A stretch of 64,000 bases of DNA from Botryotinia globosa (Eukaryota > Ascomycota > Leotiomycetes > Helotiales > Sclerotiniaceae). Below are positions 51,224 through 63,220 of the stretch, piece by piece. How positions within the stretch are numbered: the first letter of the stretch is position 1; each line of letters opens with the position of its first letter. The stretch is from positions 806,001 through 870,000 of the forward strand of contig RCSZ01000010.1 in assembly GCA_014898425.1 (NCBI GenBank), read 5' to 3'. The notes below the pieces were generated by a model. The model was not told the DNA's origin and ran no database searches. It was given only the letters and a program-made list of their open reading frames with translations. Position numbers and translations under genes: made by a program.

Positions 51224-52577
51224 AGGGAAGACAGGAGATGGTGGGGAGTTGACTCGGAGTGCCTCTTGAGAGATCAAATTGGGGCTATTGAATCTTCTCA
51301 ACGGTGAAGTCAATAATAAGGAGGATGCAGAGGGGTCTTGGGCTAGTGTTGAATGGAAAGCATGTTTCATTCAGAATAAAGCTTCTCTTTCTACCATCAC
51401 AGAAGATATGTCTGGGCAGTATTCAAAATTATGAACAAGTTCATTTGGTCTTCATACTCTTGACTTTGTATTGCATTCCAGTATCTATCTCTCCTGTTCC
51501 TCAAACTCTTTTCTCCCTTGAGTATTTTATCAATCTTTTCTTTCTTTCTCGAAAAGCTGGGTGTCGTTATGAATGTCACCTCAATCCTTCTGACAATACT
51601 CAGACTTTATATGAGTCTCATATGAATTTAGAGATTTTTACTATTCATAACACAATAATCATCATTATAAATACGTTATTCCCCTCATGAAATCCAGATG
51701 TGATATTATGGATATATATCTCGAGACCTCATCTTGAGTAACTGTGATATCCTTTTGCCATTAAAATACCTTGAAATACGTTAGTAGATACTGATAGAAT
51801 AGTTGAGCTCGCTTTTAAATTGAAACTCAAGGCTCTCTGAGGATCATGCTGTTCAAAATGCCAAATAGCCTCTCACCTGGCTGTGATAGCTATCAGTTCC
51901 TGATGGGAGAAAAATAAGATTTGGGACAGAAGACTATAAGATTTGAAGTCCATTTCAGTACCTCAGTGCTATTAGTTTCTCTCATAAAAGACAGAAAACG
52001 AGTTGAAGAAAAAATATGGTAAAATTAAAACAACTTGTCGAATGTGCTGGCTATTCAAGCCTCTTATTCCTGCTTCTAAGAGACAACTGACCAATAATTC
52101 AACAATTGGGAATCAGATAATAGCATCTAGTTTCTGAATCTTTTAGAAGATTTTCATGCCGCAGGTCAGATCTTTTCTGCAAGCTATTCAAATAATAGAG
52201 ATCCACACCTCTGTATAGCCACTGTTTTGATTGTGCAAAGCCTCAATGATTTTGATCACTAGGCCTTTAGCTCAAATAGTGAATTGTTGAGATCATCATT
52301 TAATCTTTGTCACTGTACCAGTTCAATGAAATAGTCAAGAGCGGATCAAAAAATCCAATGTAACAAAACGATACGGTTGAAGCTTCCTCATCAAAATTCC
52401 AGCCAATAAAAGAGCAGGACCTCGAGCCGAAAATCCCCTTTCTTCAAAACACAACCACCATTTTTCCATCACAGGTTGTTTTTGAACAATCACTCTTCCA
52501 TCAATTAATCTCTGGACAAGGATTTCTTGATGCCAACCTTTGTCATTACTGTATTTCTCGATAATTAATCTGCCAGC

Positions 52578-53387
52578 ATGTCGTCATTTTCTGTCCCCGC
52601 TGTTCGCAATGCTACTGGTGTCTCTGCTGAGAATAGCGTAACGGCAATCATCATGCGCAATCGAGCAATTCTCTACGAGAGCAATAACTCCACCCGTCCT
52701 TTCAATCCTTCCCTGTTGAATTTACTTAATACCATGGTATGTTCTCTCCTTGCTATTCACAAATCTAAGGATGTCCTCTCATTGTCACTGCAAACTTCTA
52801 TCGATCTACCTAAGAAAGAAGGAAGAACCCATCGCGCGATACCTTTTCTTTCCACTTTTTCCAAAATCATAGCTAACGCAATCAAAGCCCAACGACGAAG
52901 CTTCCGAGTCCAGATTATTTGCCCGCGCGTCCGAGAAGAGACAATCCCACATCGACACTACCATTCTCCTCGATGGCGCATCCGACATCCTTCAACAGTC
53001 TGCCGAAAAATCCTCAGAAGACTCAAGCGCCCAGAATGAAGCCGTCGATGACAAATCCACAACCGCTTCTTTCTTCCGCTGTTGCCAGGTTAGTGCCTTT
53101 CTCTCCTTTTTACCCATTTTTTAGTTACATTCCCCATTTCCCTGCGATCTACACAAACTAAAATATACATATAGTGTCAGCATACATCTCATTTGCCAAA
53201 TTGCAGCAGAGAGGAACAGAAAATCGGCGTCGTCCAGGGAAAAGAGCAGAAAATTCTCATAGTCAATAGCGAATGCGAACATGAGAAGTGCTCTCGATGC
53301 GTCAATGTTGATGAGAATGGTGTGCGTGTTGGTGTAAAGCCGTGGGAGTTGGAATGGACAGGCCCTGCTGTTCCCACACAGGCCTAG
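52578..53387 (+). CDS. Cys/His-rich hypothetical protein, three exons (190 aa)
   Basis: Exons 52,578-52,736, 52,888-53,088 and 53,175-53,387 join in phase 0 throughout. The first intron (151 nt) has GTATGT and a gctaac branch; the second (86 nt) has GTTAGT and ends catatag. The middle exon is polar and acidic (ARASEKRQSHIDTTILLDG, then many Ser/Glu). Joining exons 2 and 3 creates RCCQCQH, and further on CEHEKCSRC, a CxxC ... CxHxxCxxC arrangement likely to bind zinc, as in small fungal zinc-ribbon-like proteins. The acceptor of intron 2 was chosen because it alone keeps exon 3 in frame and completes the Cys pair. Function unknown. Confidence 0.6.
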
Positions 53388-53395
53388 GATTGGAT

Positions 53396-53445
53396 GTGCA
53401 TTTGGAAAGTGCGGTGGGCTGTGCATTTGGAAAGTGCGGTGGGCT
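53396..53445 (+). repeat. Perfect 25-bp tandem duplication in the 3' flank
   Basis: Two identical copies of a 25-bp unit starting gtgcatttggaaagtg (53,396-53,420 and 53,421-53,445) lie 8 bp after the stop codon of the Cys/His-rich gene. The perfect identity suggests a recent slippage event. Confidence 0.9.
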
Positions 53446-53915
53446 GTGAGGAAGGCTTTGGACAAAGTTCAGAAAGAACGTTGCGGTGCAGCTACAACCT
53501 AGGTAGCGGTTGCCGATTACAACAGGCAATATAAAGAGTATAAACCCGATGCGCTAAGACGAGTTTTCACCTCACAACAGTCCAGTGTACCATATCTTAT
53601 CAACGACTCAAAAGCTAAAAATTACAAATTGTGAATTACAATCTTGATCAGTGAAAGTTCAGTGATCTCATGAAATCCATGTCTGATTCGGCGTCGAAAG
53701 ATCTAGGTATTATTATTCTATGTGGATCAAACCATTCTCAAATATATGCTGCAACGATTGCCGTTCTTTCAAATCTATATACTCTCGCGTCAATGTGTTC
53801 AAGGATTTCTTTGTTCTTGCGCGGTCCCATCTAAAAGCCCTCCACTTTAAAACACAGAAAGGAGATCAGTATCTTAGTTCTCAAAAATCAAAAATCAAAG
53901 CGATCATCGAGTATC

Positions 53916-55989
53916 TCACTTCTCAGAATAGGTAGCTGGGACCGCATCCCCTTCTACCTCAGGCACCTGAAGTTGTTCATCCGGTTCTTGTCGGAGACCT
54001 TTCGCAGGCGCTCCTTCACTTTCCACGAAATGTGAAATACGTTCTCGGGGAAGCCATGCTCCTACGGGTGTGAACCACCAGGAAATCAGTGCTAAGATTG
54101 TTACACCTGCCATTATTATTGGCGCATCTGTGTTGTATCAGTATATGGCGGAGAGACGAGCAGCTGTGGAAACAATGGAGGGTTACTTACAATTCAATGT
54201 AGATGCAGTGACAGGGAATTCGTAAGGACTGAAAAGAATTGCCACAACCCAACCATTCCAAAAGATTGAGATGAACTGAAATGGCCTACTCCATTTACCT
54301 AAACTCCATCTTGGCGTTGGAAATGTATGTGGTGTCAAGAAAAATCTTCCAAAAGAAATAAGTCCATACGCGGCCGCCGATGGAACACCAGCAGCGGATA
54401 TAAGGGACGTGAATGCGACTGCAGAAGGTAAGATGGTGCAAGTCACAAGCGAGGCACAACCCCAAATTACAAGGACAGCGTTTCGGGGTTGACCTTCAGA
54501 TGAAACACGTGATACCCAACCTGAGAATGGAAGAACGCCATCACGAGCCACTGCAAAGACAAGTCGAGATGCAGCGACAATAGCAATTGCGGTATTGAAC
54601 CAAAGTGCAACCACTGCAATGATGTTCATGAAGACATGTCCACCTTGTCCTAAAACAACTGCATAGAGAGGTACAAATGGTTGAGGCGAGCCGTAAGAGA
54701 ACAGAGTATCTGGATCAGGCGTGCAGAAAAGGAATAGAATGATGGTGGCAAACCCTCCTACACCACTTACAATCACACTCCAGAATATGCCTCTTGCGGC
54801 TGTGATTGAAGCGTTTTTGGTTTCTTCGGCGACGTGTCCAGAAGCGTCAAATCCAATCAGGATACCAGCAGTAGCGAGATAAGACAAACACCAATTCCAT
54901 CCAGCAGGTGCACCGGTTCCATTGTAAGTTGTCATAAACGCCTCCTCTGCAGTTCGGAAACCGATGGTTCGGGCAGCTCCTATTGGTAACCAGATGAGGT
55001 TAAGAAGGAAATCAAGCATGACTAAAAAGCTCGATACCCAGAAGACATACTTAAAAAGACGAGCTGGTTCACATGTCAATAATTAAAAATTGTTTCGATT
55101 AAGTGTGACACTCACGTGGTAGAAAATTCACGATTGCGGCTAATGCAAGGAGAACCTCAGTACAAATCCATTGTACTGCTCGGAACTTGATATCACTGGT
55201 ATCCGTTGGGAAATCAACGTTGAAGACAACGATTTCCTGATAGATGTTAGACAACCTTCAGAACTCGCTCGTAGAGCTGTGGGAATATCACGTGAACGTT
55301 GACTTACCGAAAGCATGTAATTGACAGCTCCTTGGGTATTGCCTGCAAGTAATTAGAATAAATTTCGGGGAATAATGAATCCGAGTTGAGCTTACTTGCA
55401 CAAAATGTCATCCAGGCAGTAGTACTCCACCAGGCAACAACAAATCCTAAAAGTCGACCATACTTGGCTCCTCCAGCTTCAGCTGCCCAAAGATAGATGG
55501 AACCAGCTGAGGGTGACGCAGAACAGACTTCTGCTATAACAGCAGCAGTAATGAAGGTAAAAAAGCATGTCACAAGATAACTCGTCCTATACAGTTGAGA
55601 GAGTTAGAAGTCATGTGAGAAGTTCTAGATTCGGATGCGCAACTAACCAATAAGCTAAAGGGCCTCCAGAGGCGATTCCAGTGGTGTAAGTAACTCTTAC
55701 ACCTCCAACGAAATACAAGGCAGCGAAGGATGTTGAGAAGTTCTCAAAGAGAGTGTATGTTCGGTGTAGCACCTATATCAATTTTGTGAGTCTTTGAGTC
55801 GTTGTATTGTGGATAAAAAGGTTTGACGTACGGGTTTGTAGCCAAGAGTTTCCTGATCGAGTAGATGAGATTAGTCTGAATGTCATCCATCATCGGGATT
55901 GATTGAGGTATAAAGCGATTACTAACCAATTGAGCATCGTCTCTTGCTTCAATTATGACACTCTTATTGTCTTCCCCATTGTGAACCAT
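53916..55989 (-). CDS. APC-family amino acid/GABA/choline-type permease (546 aa)
   Basis: Eight minus-strand exons: 55,927-55,989, 55,832-55,852, 55,648-55,772, 55,396-55,586, 55,308-55,342, 55,116-55,236, 54,191-55,063, 53,916-54,127. All junctions keep frame with GT..AG ends. The second exon is a 21-nt micro-exon (ETLGYKP). The protein is a plasma-membrane symporter of the fungal amino acid-choline transporter branch of the APC superfamily (relatives Uga4, Hnm1, Bio5). It has hydrophilic termini, about 12 hydrophobic segments, a TM1 region with ALYFVGGVRVTYTTGIASG, the SAGSIYLWAAEAGG motif, and FDASGHVAEETKNAS in the middle. Length is normal for the family. The substrate cannot be told from sequence. 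Confidence 0.92.
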
Positions 55990-58846
55990 GTTGTCACTGG
56001 TTGTTTAGTAGTTGACTAAATATCACCTACGAAGGGGTTTGGAAAGAAGGAAGCAAGTGAAGATAGAAGTGATACTAGTCACACAGTCACACTGTACCTA
56101 GCAAGACATTTAGTCCTCCGTACTGTGCCGCCTTTATACTCCCGAGAATACCCACTGGTGCCACTACGATGTTCAATTATTAGTCCACGGTACAAATCAC
56201 GACAGAGGAAAGAGATTTTAATGGCGCTAACCATTTTATTTTAGCCGGAGAAGCCAAAATCCTAATGGTCGGTCCGTTTGTCATCGATTTATTACTACTA
56301 TAGAATCAAAAGAATCGAACAATAAGGGCACGAATAAGCTGCACAAATATTAATAATTGGTATAATTTACCTACATATTACATATATTATATGCGATAAA
56401 TTACCTACCTACAGTACCCAAGTAGGCAGGTGCAGATACAGAGCACGATATCATTATTCCGTCCCCATGTCGAAGAAAAATGATAGCTAACCTTACTGTG
56501 CCCCACTTTCAAAGTCGCCCCACTAAACCACTTCAACGTACTAGACCTTCTTTGGCGGGGAAAGTATTTTGTGTTTTGAACAATATGTCTACAAAACATC
56601 GCAGTGTTCTTGTTTGTATGACTTAATTTGATGCCGACTATGTACTTCCTTCGTCATTCGAGATGAAGACGACCGCCAGTCAACTTATTGAAAGTTCAAC
56701 TATTGACCAGAAACCGCTTGGGGGATGCATGCAACCAACCCTGTGAAATATCTCCATCACGCGTTGGTTTCAATTCCAAAACGGACTTCATTCCCCCACG
56801 ACGACCTTCTGATCGTTATGGATTCAAACAATTACCTTTACAGTTGTTTGATATAGTGCCATCTTGGGGTTTTGCGTGCAATTGAAGCATGAGGCCTTAG
56901 ATGCCCATCACAAACGCAAACTTGCGGACGATCGTATTGAAGGACATAGTTTTGGACGTTATTTAATCCTTTTGCTCCGAGAAGAACAAACTTGCCCTCT
57001 CTATTCCTTCCAAACCTTACAATTTCAAACAGCTTCGTCCGTTCCCCACTGCACCCATCAAATTTGTTGACGCACCATCGTTACATCTCGTCGATCGCTG
57101 GGCGTCTCTCATCGTACATTGATCCACTCAGCACTAGTCTACAAAGTGAACAACGATCAAGGTCAAGATCAAAGATATTTTTGGGGATACTACTTAATAC
57201 CATCAAAATATTGAGATGCAGCTGATCCTTTGCTTTTATAAGTATAATAGCTCTAGTTGAAACTGCACTTCAGTCCAACACGCCTGGAGCATTATGAGTC
57301 GCGCAAGTGCGTCGCCATGAACACGTTTAAACTAGTCTGCATCATGCGAGAGGAAGTTATAGATGGCGTATCATGACTTATTGGATGCGAATCTCACCTT
57401 GCAAGGGGCGTATTGTCTCATGAAAGAGTTGTATTTCAGTGCGTTCTGGTACCCCCAAAAGTTTTTAGTTTGTATGTCCTAGATGTTCACCTTTGTAATC
57501 TAAGAAAAGATTTAAACTTGCCTATAAGCAATTATGATTTCTTCGCTACCTGCTATCTCATCTGCCCCTTCCATCTCGATCTTCATTTGCCAGCCCCACA
57601 TTGTCAATGTCTTTGACGTGCTTACAACGACATGCACATCTACACCCGCCTCAACTTTTTCGCCCCTCTTCGCTGGCGGTAGGTATGCTTGTTCCCTCTG
57701 CGTACCTCTGGTCTCAAATTACAGAAATCATTTGGCTCCCCGTACCAAGACATATGCATAGTAACATTTAATACTATTCAACTTTACCCACACGAAACTA
57801 GGTTTGAATTTGGGCTATTGCTCGAGGCCTCTATTGACTTGTCGTTGTCGAAAATGGTGGTCATTCCGATGATTATTTCCAAGTATAAAGAATAGATATA
57901 AGTATTATGTTAGAGAAAATAGTACAGAAAGCGACCGTGGCATTTGATTCTTAAGTTACTTAAGAATTCAGGCTACCATGCATCAACCGAAGTTTATCAA
58001 GCTCATTCTTTTGCTAAGGACAATTTATCTCACTATATATAAAGGAATAAACACCGGTCATTTGAAGATGACAGCTTGATACCATCATTACACATCACAG
58101 ATAACCAATGACATTTTGGTACGCAATGGCAAACCGGTCCAAGATTGATTCCTACCATACACCACGAACAAAAACATCTTTCGTACCAGAGACGAGCACA
58201 TAAACCAATGCAGCCAGAGGATTTAAAGGCGATGGAAACACGGGCGCTAAATTCGCTTTACTGAAACCAATCAGGTTTATTCGTGAATATTACATACCAG
58301 GAAATGTGCAAGAACCGACTGCTGTGGTCCTGTCTCGAGCCTGTCCTCAGTCCCCTACGAATTCTTTTCATAGGCGTCTAGGATTAGAAATGAACATAAT
58401 TTGGTGACCTAGGAGCTGAAAGAGAAATCATGCATGCGATAACCTCCTTTTGTAACTCATCTGGGATCCTAAGCGAAAATAATCTACCTACAAGCAAGGC
58501 CCTGAACAGTGCATTATCACTGTCGCTAAACCCTTTTCGCAAACTACTGGAATACTGGGTGAATTTAGCTAAGCGCAAAAGCTCGGAAGATTAGCCAATC
58601 CTGTTGTCAGCTCATGATTGTTTTCCTCAAAGTTCTTCTGATCTCAGCATTTCATTTATTCCATAAAATCTTGATCACTGCTTCGATTTTGTCATATAAT
58701 TTTCTTGCTTAAACCTCAAAAGAGCTATATGCATTTACTCCATTTGGGTTTCTTTCAATCACAGTCCTCTATTATCTATTAATGCCCTGTAGACAGTCAC
58801 TTTCCCTGACACTTTGGCATTTACAAGGCTCCTCCCTCAATTAAGC
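55990..58846. other. Intergenic, possible F-box-like gene relic
   Basis: The left part holds the permease promoter. Around 56,690-57,230 several overlapping short plus-strand frames look protein-like (FKQLPLQLFDIVPSW recalls an F-box start; HKRKLADDRIEGHSFGRYL follows in another frame), but no exon model joins them. I suggest, weakly, an old pseudogene. The rest shows nothing. Confidence 0.3.
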
Positions 58847-60069
58847 ATGTCGTACAACAAGCATACCGTTGGCAGTTTTTTGCAACAGCTGAAAAATTAC
58901 GATGCAAACCAGAGTATCGAATCTTTGTTGCATGATGAAGAGGTACGTAATGTCGTTTGCCGATTCTAGTCAAGGAAGATAGATCTAACTCGGTCCACAG
59001 TTCGCCAGCCTTCTTCGTAGCATCTTCATATCTCTACCTTCAGAATTCCAAAGCACAGCCCGAGAGATGCTCACCAAGACCAATCAACGCGAGAAAAAGA
59101 AGACGAAAAGCCCAGCATTTTCAGCGGTCATTGATATCCACAATATTGCTTTACCGCCCACTATACAAGATCACTATTGGTTGTGGAAGGAGAATCCTTC
59201 GCGATTCTGGCATCCCGTTGAAATTTCGCATGCCAATCAATCAGTCGAGTTCATCGCAGTCGAAGCATACCTTGTAGTTCGAAGGCTTCGTCAGCGACAA
59301 GTGCTCGATACCATCCTTTGAAGGCTCCACGCTAGCTTCTGTTACCAGCTGGCATTGTTGTTAGGGCAGGGTAAAAGGATGGCACTAACTGACTCACACA
59401 ATAATCTCTGTCAACGACTGGTCAAGGCCCTCGCACAGTGCGAGAAAATCACTGAAGAGGAAACTGTTATTAAAGCGAACCTGCAACGATGGGTCGCTAA
59501 TGGGTCGAGATACAACAAAATTTGTATGGCTCTTGACAAAGGCGCCTTGTTTTTGCTTCCTCATATATCCGACGCTGTGTAAGTCAACATCCATTCCGCT
59601 TTCAAGGTCAGCATACTAATAGTATAGATGGGAGAATACCAAATATCTAAAAGGTGCAGAATTTGGTGATGCAATGTCCCATCTGAGGAGTCAGGGCATT
59701 ATGGAGCTATCAGTTCAGCTTGAGGCCGACGTTGTAGCTAACCGAATTCTCAATGCTGCGCTTGATCCTTTCAAATGGGATGTTGTTGATTCAAGGACTT
59801 TCGCTGCCAATCAATCAATGGAGCCAAAGATCTTTCCTGTTGAATCATACGCTGAGTCGAAAGTTGTTGAAGCAGGTCCCTTCATCGTATCACAAGCAGT
59901 TACTGCCGGTCCGACTAGCGAACCAAAGGCTCTTGACACGAAGCCAATTTCCATCACTTCGCTATCAAATCCACCAGATGCGGCACATCAATCTGATGAG
60001 AAATCGAGAGACATAAATTTACATTTGCAGTCGCGCAACTCTACTGAGAAGGGACAACGTATTAATTGA
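58847..60069 (+). CDS. Hypothetical protein, multi-exon, with an in-frame TGA or a weak intron
   Basis: ATG 58,847 opens exon 1 (to 58,942). Exon 2 starts at 59,001 and the reading continues to 59,578, and exon 3 is 59,628-60,069. Introns of 58 and 49 nt have good signals. Within exon 2 a TGA at 59,319-59,321 breaks the frame, yet protein-like reading resumes in the same frame (LALLLGQGKRMALTD). A 48-nt in-frame intron, 59,301-59,348 (GTGCTC..CCAG), would remove it and give 355 aa; its branch site is poor. Otherwise the gene is a pseudogene with one stop, 371 codons. The N-terminal third is basic (NQREKKKTKSP). The C-terminus is Ser/Pro/Glu-rich and probably disordered. No known domain was recognised. 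Confidence 0.6.
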
Positions 60070-61222
60070 GTCTCCACTTATGATTCAACTCTTACATAGT
60101 ACCCGTAACGGTCGGTCCCAGGTATGATTATGTCAGGTGAATGAGAGGATGGAGAGGAAACTTCCTGGTTATGATGTGATGAGAGGCTGGTTTCACGGTT
60201 AATAATTTTGTTACGCAACACTTATATGGTTTCCAAGCTTTCATTATCAATACAAATTTCTTATATCTTCTGCAAATACTGGCCTACTGAGAAGGATATA
60301 ATCCTGCTGGAACAACCTTGTTTGAAATGATGGGTAAAGGTGACACCACCCGGCACCTGTACCAATGCTCATCTAGTTAAAATCGGAAGCAGATGTAGCT
60401 TCCCATAACATCGATCTCGTCGAATTTATGCCATGCCACTTTTTGTAATCACCGCCAATGGATCTTCTACTATAAAACCTACGTGTCAGTGAGTGCGGGG
60501 CAAATCACTTACCTTAACAGCCGCTGTACTGATCAGCAGTGATGAGAGTCAAAAATTAACCAATTGTGTATGTACTTTGTTTGACCTCCCATTGAATGCT
60601 ATCTTGGAATGAGGTCAAGAAGATGAATCGATCTTAGATGGTGACGCAACGGTAAAGAAGATACCTAAGAAATTTGGGATAGCTCAATCTGAATACACTG
60701 GGGTTGGTATCATAGTAGAAGCTGTGGAACTTGACTAAGTAAGTTCCAATTACCTCACATTATTTCGAGAAAAAAGATCCAGTATATAAACAGAACGTAG
60801 ATGATATTGAAATGTGGTTGAGTCACCAGTGGGTGTACGGACTGACAAAACACCACGAAAAATTAACTTATAGATATATGCTGATATATCAATTTTTATA
60901 TCTTGGAAATTACCACAATTTTTTTATTAGAAATCACATAATCAAAACGATTGAAGCATGAATTTATTGAATATTTGAAAAATGAGAAGTGTCTCATCAG
61001 TCAATTTACTTACTTACATGCATGCTATTGACACGAACAGAACGAATGATTTACCTGATGAAATGAACAATTCGAGTACTGAATTTTTGAATTCAAATCA
61101 CGGAATTCAAATGTAGTAAAATGGGGATGAAGATGTAAGATTGTTCATTACGATAGGTAGAAGTAAGAGAGCTGTGCAACGTAGAATATATTGTTCTTTT
61201 AAGCTTGTCTACCAATCAATCA
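60070..61222. other. Intergenic, no gene seen
   Basis: The stretch is somewhat AT-rich near 60,860-61,150. There are no supported frames or RNA genes before the tRNA. Confidence 0.5.
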
Positions 61223-61324
61223 GGTGTTGTGGTTTAGTGGTATAATTCTTGCTTAGGGATTTATCAGTCTTTGTTGATTGATTCTCCATGTAAGAGGTCC
61301 CCGGTTCAATCCCGGGCAACGCCC
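61223..61324 (+). tRNA. tRNA-Pro (AGG) with a 30-nt intron
   Basis: The cloverleaf is complete: acceptor GGTGTTG/CAACGCC with one G-U pair, D arm with TTTAGTGGTATAA, anticodon stem CTTGC/GTAAG, loop TTAGGGT with anticodon AGG at 61,255-61,257, and T arm CCCGG-TTCAATC-CCGGG with discriminator C. The intron at 61,259-61,288 begins one base after the anticodon, the standard position. The mature tRNA is 72 nt before CCA. It resembles fungal proline tRNAs closely. Confidence 0.92.
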
Positions 61325-61335
61325 CAAAATTAGAC

Positions 61336-61356
61336 TTTTTTTTTTTTTTTTTTTTT
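61336..61356 (+). terminator. Pol III terminator, run of 21 T
   Basis: An uninterrupted T run starts 12 bases after the tRNA-Pro end, far longer than the 4-6 T needed to stop RNA polymerase III. Confidence 0.85.
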
Positions 61357-62068
61357 GGATATGTTCCTTTGCTCTACTCTTGCAAGTAACAAACAAATAC
61401 ACATTAGTCGTCTTGGGTGAATTCAACAGCAGCGTACGTCCACGTACCTGAATTGATTGCTAATGTCCTTTTTTACCCCTCATGATCAATTTTTGAGATA
61501 CAGTTGCTAGGTGAGATCTTACATAAGCACAACCCCTCTGTACTCACTTGTGCGTCGATCGCTATGTAGATCTAGAGTCCGTTGATAATTTTCAACATCT
61601 ATTGATCTCATAAGATATTGTTGAGCACTCGCTTATTCAAGTAAGAGTCAGGGATGAAAAGGTTTCATTCGTGGTATTGTTCGTTTCTCATTTGCCCGAT
61701 GCACATATGCACATGTAGCCGTTTACACAAAGGTTATCCATCTCCTCCTTCTCCTTCTCGTCATGATCATTATCGTGAGATGTGTGTATACCTATGTAGG
61801 TCAATATTTATGAAGAAAACAGTTACCCGTATTCTGTTCAAATTCCACCTTTCATTGCGATCGATCATATTTGGTATGGAAAAGCCAGCTGATGAAAATA
61901 GATCAAAACAACAAATAATGAGACAAATTCTCCGTTTCTCTTGTGCCCCTTACTTGCTTCTAGAACACTGATAAATAGGTAAGGATAGCCAAGGCTTTCT
62001 ACTGTAAGATGTGTTCTTTCATTTCTGTATTCGACCTTTCGAATTAATTTTCCTCATATCATTGAATC
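61357..62068. other. Intergenic, promoter side of the transporter
   Basis: A 105-codon frame at 61,654-61,971 starts with ATG but is Cys/His/Arg-rich with no domain, and overlaps the expected promoter and leader. I do not call it a gene. The last 60 bp are pyrimidine-rich before the start codon. Confidence 0.45.
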
Positions 62069-63220
62069 ATGAGTTCTTTCACCGACAACCTCCTCCCAAT
62101 CTATATCGTCGGAGAAACCATACGCGCAAACTACGCATACTTTGCCTTTCATACGGCTCCTCAGATAACTCCATCGTTGATCGCACTTCTTTCCGAAACT
62201 CTAAAGCTTGCTATCGCAGCTATAATTATCAATCATTCCGAGGAAGGTCTTTCTTCCATCAGAAAAAAGTTCAATAGGAACGGTTTCAGGGATGTTCTGC
62301 AATACGGTGTTCCAGCAGCCTTTTACCTCATCAATAACTTGATATATTTCACAATTTTGCCTTCCACATCACCGAGTCTTCTCCAAGTATGTATGCTGGC
62401 AAAAATTCCCGCGACGGCGATCTTGCATCATTTCTGGGTTAGGAAGCAAGGAAACGCTCGATCCTGGATATCGCTTGGATTCCTCTGCTTCGGGCTCTTT
62501 CTCTTCAATATCCCCTCGGGCGATGATACAAAGGGTTGGCTCGTGGCTCCTGTGGCAGGATTGGTGATAGCGGTATTTTCTGCAATCGCTAGCATTGCTA
62601 GTGAGTCTCTTACCAAGACCGGGTCATTTTGGGAATCGCAACTGTGGCTTTACCTTTGGGGAGTGTTCTTCTCCATCGTCTCATACCCCATCGCTACTTG
62701 GATGACGGCTGATCGGGGGACGAATTCGAATCTCTCGGTAATATCTACTGCAACGATTGCTATCTACTTTTCATGTCTAACATCTGGTGTCGGCTTAATC
62801 GTTGCTGCTATGCTGCGGAAAAAAGACAATCTTACAAAATTGGTTGGAACTTCGATCAGTCTGCTCACGATTGCGGCAACTCAGTATGTCATATTCCCAG
62901 CATTACGATCATCGGGCTTTACGGCGTGGAAGATGATGGGTGGATTGGTAGTCATAATCTCGACTGGCTGTTATAATTATTTCAAGGATACATCCCCAGA
63001 GAACGTCACTTCGTTTAGCCGGCTCCTTCCAATCTCCAATGAGTTCACTGAAGATGGCGAGCTCTCAAGATCCGAGAAATCAATTGCTCCATCGGCACTG
63101 GAACGGATGCTCTCATGGTTTCCGTCTTTTCATCAGAGATCCCAATCCACTTCTTACGGGTTGGCTGAAACTCGGGAGGCTGAGAGCGAAGAGAGATTGT
63201 CATCTGCCAGTAAAGATTGA
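62069..63220 (+). CDS. Nucleotide-sugar transporter, SLC35A type (383 aa)
   Basis: A single exon with ATG in context atcATGa. The protein is a multi-pass Golgi/ER membrane antiporter that exchanges a cytosolic nucleotide sugar for the nucleoside monophosphate to feed glycosylation. It matches the UDP-galactose/UDP-GlcNAc/CMP-sialic acid transporter family: about ten hydrophobic segments, LQYGVPAAFYLINNLIYF, then LLQVCMLAKIPATAIL with the Lys of the conserved KxxxTA block, and a TM pair near GLVVIISTGCYNYFK. The last 70 residues are a polar Ser/Glu-rich cytosolic tail. Length is usual for fungal members. The sugar specificity is not determinable here. The gene is intronless, unlike most of its neighbours. 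Confidence 0.88.
   Translation: MSSFTDNLLPIYIVGETIRANYAYFAFHTAPQITPSLIALLSETLKLAIAAIIINHSEEGLSSIRKKFNRNGFRDVLQYGVPAAFYLINNLIYFTILPSTSPSLLQVCMLAKIPATAILHHFWVRKQGNARSWISLGFLCFGLFLFNIPSGDDTKGWLVAPVAGLVIAVFSAIASIASESLTKTGSFWESQLWLYLWGVFFSIVSYPIATWMTADRGTNSNLSVISTATIAIYFSCLTSGVGLIVAAMLRKKDNLTKLVGTSISLLTIAATQYVIFPALRSSGFTAWKMMGGLVVIISTGCYNYFKDTSPENVTSFSRLLPISNEFTEDGELSRSEKSIAPSALERMLSWFPSFHQRSQSTSYGLAETREAESEERLSSASKD

Noticed and set aside
51304..51690. 128-codon frame
   Set aside because: Begins at GTG, no domain, mixed hydrophobic and Cys/His content; no splice link to the small gene at 51,017 found.
61654..61971. 105-codon ATG frame upstream of the sugar transporter
   Set aside because: Composition unlike protein, lies in the expected promoter/leader, no motif.
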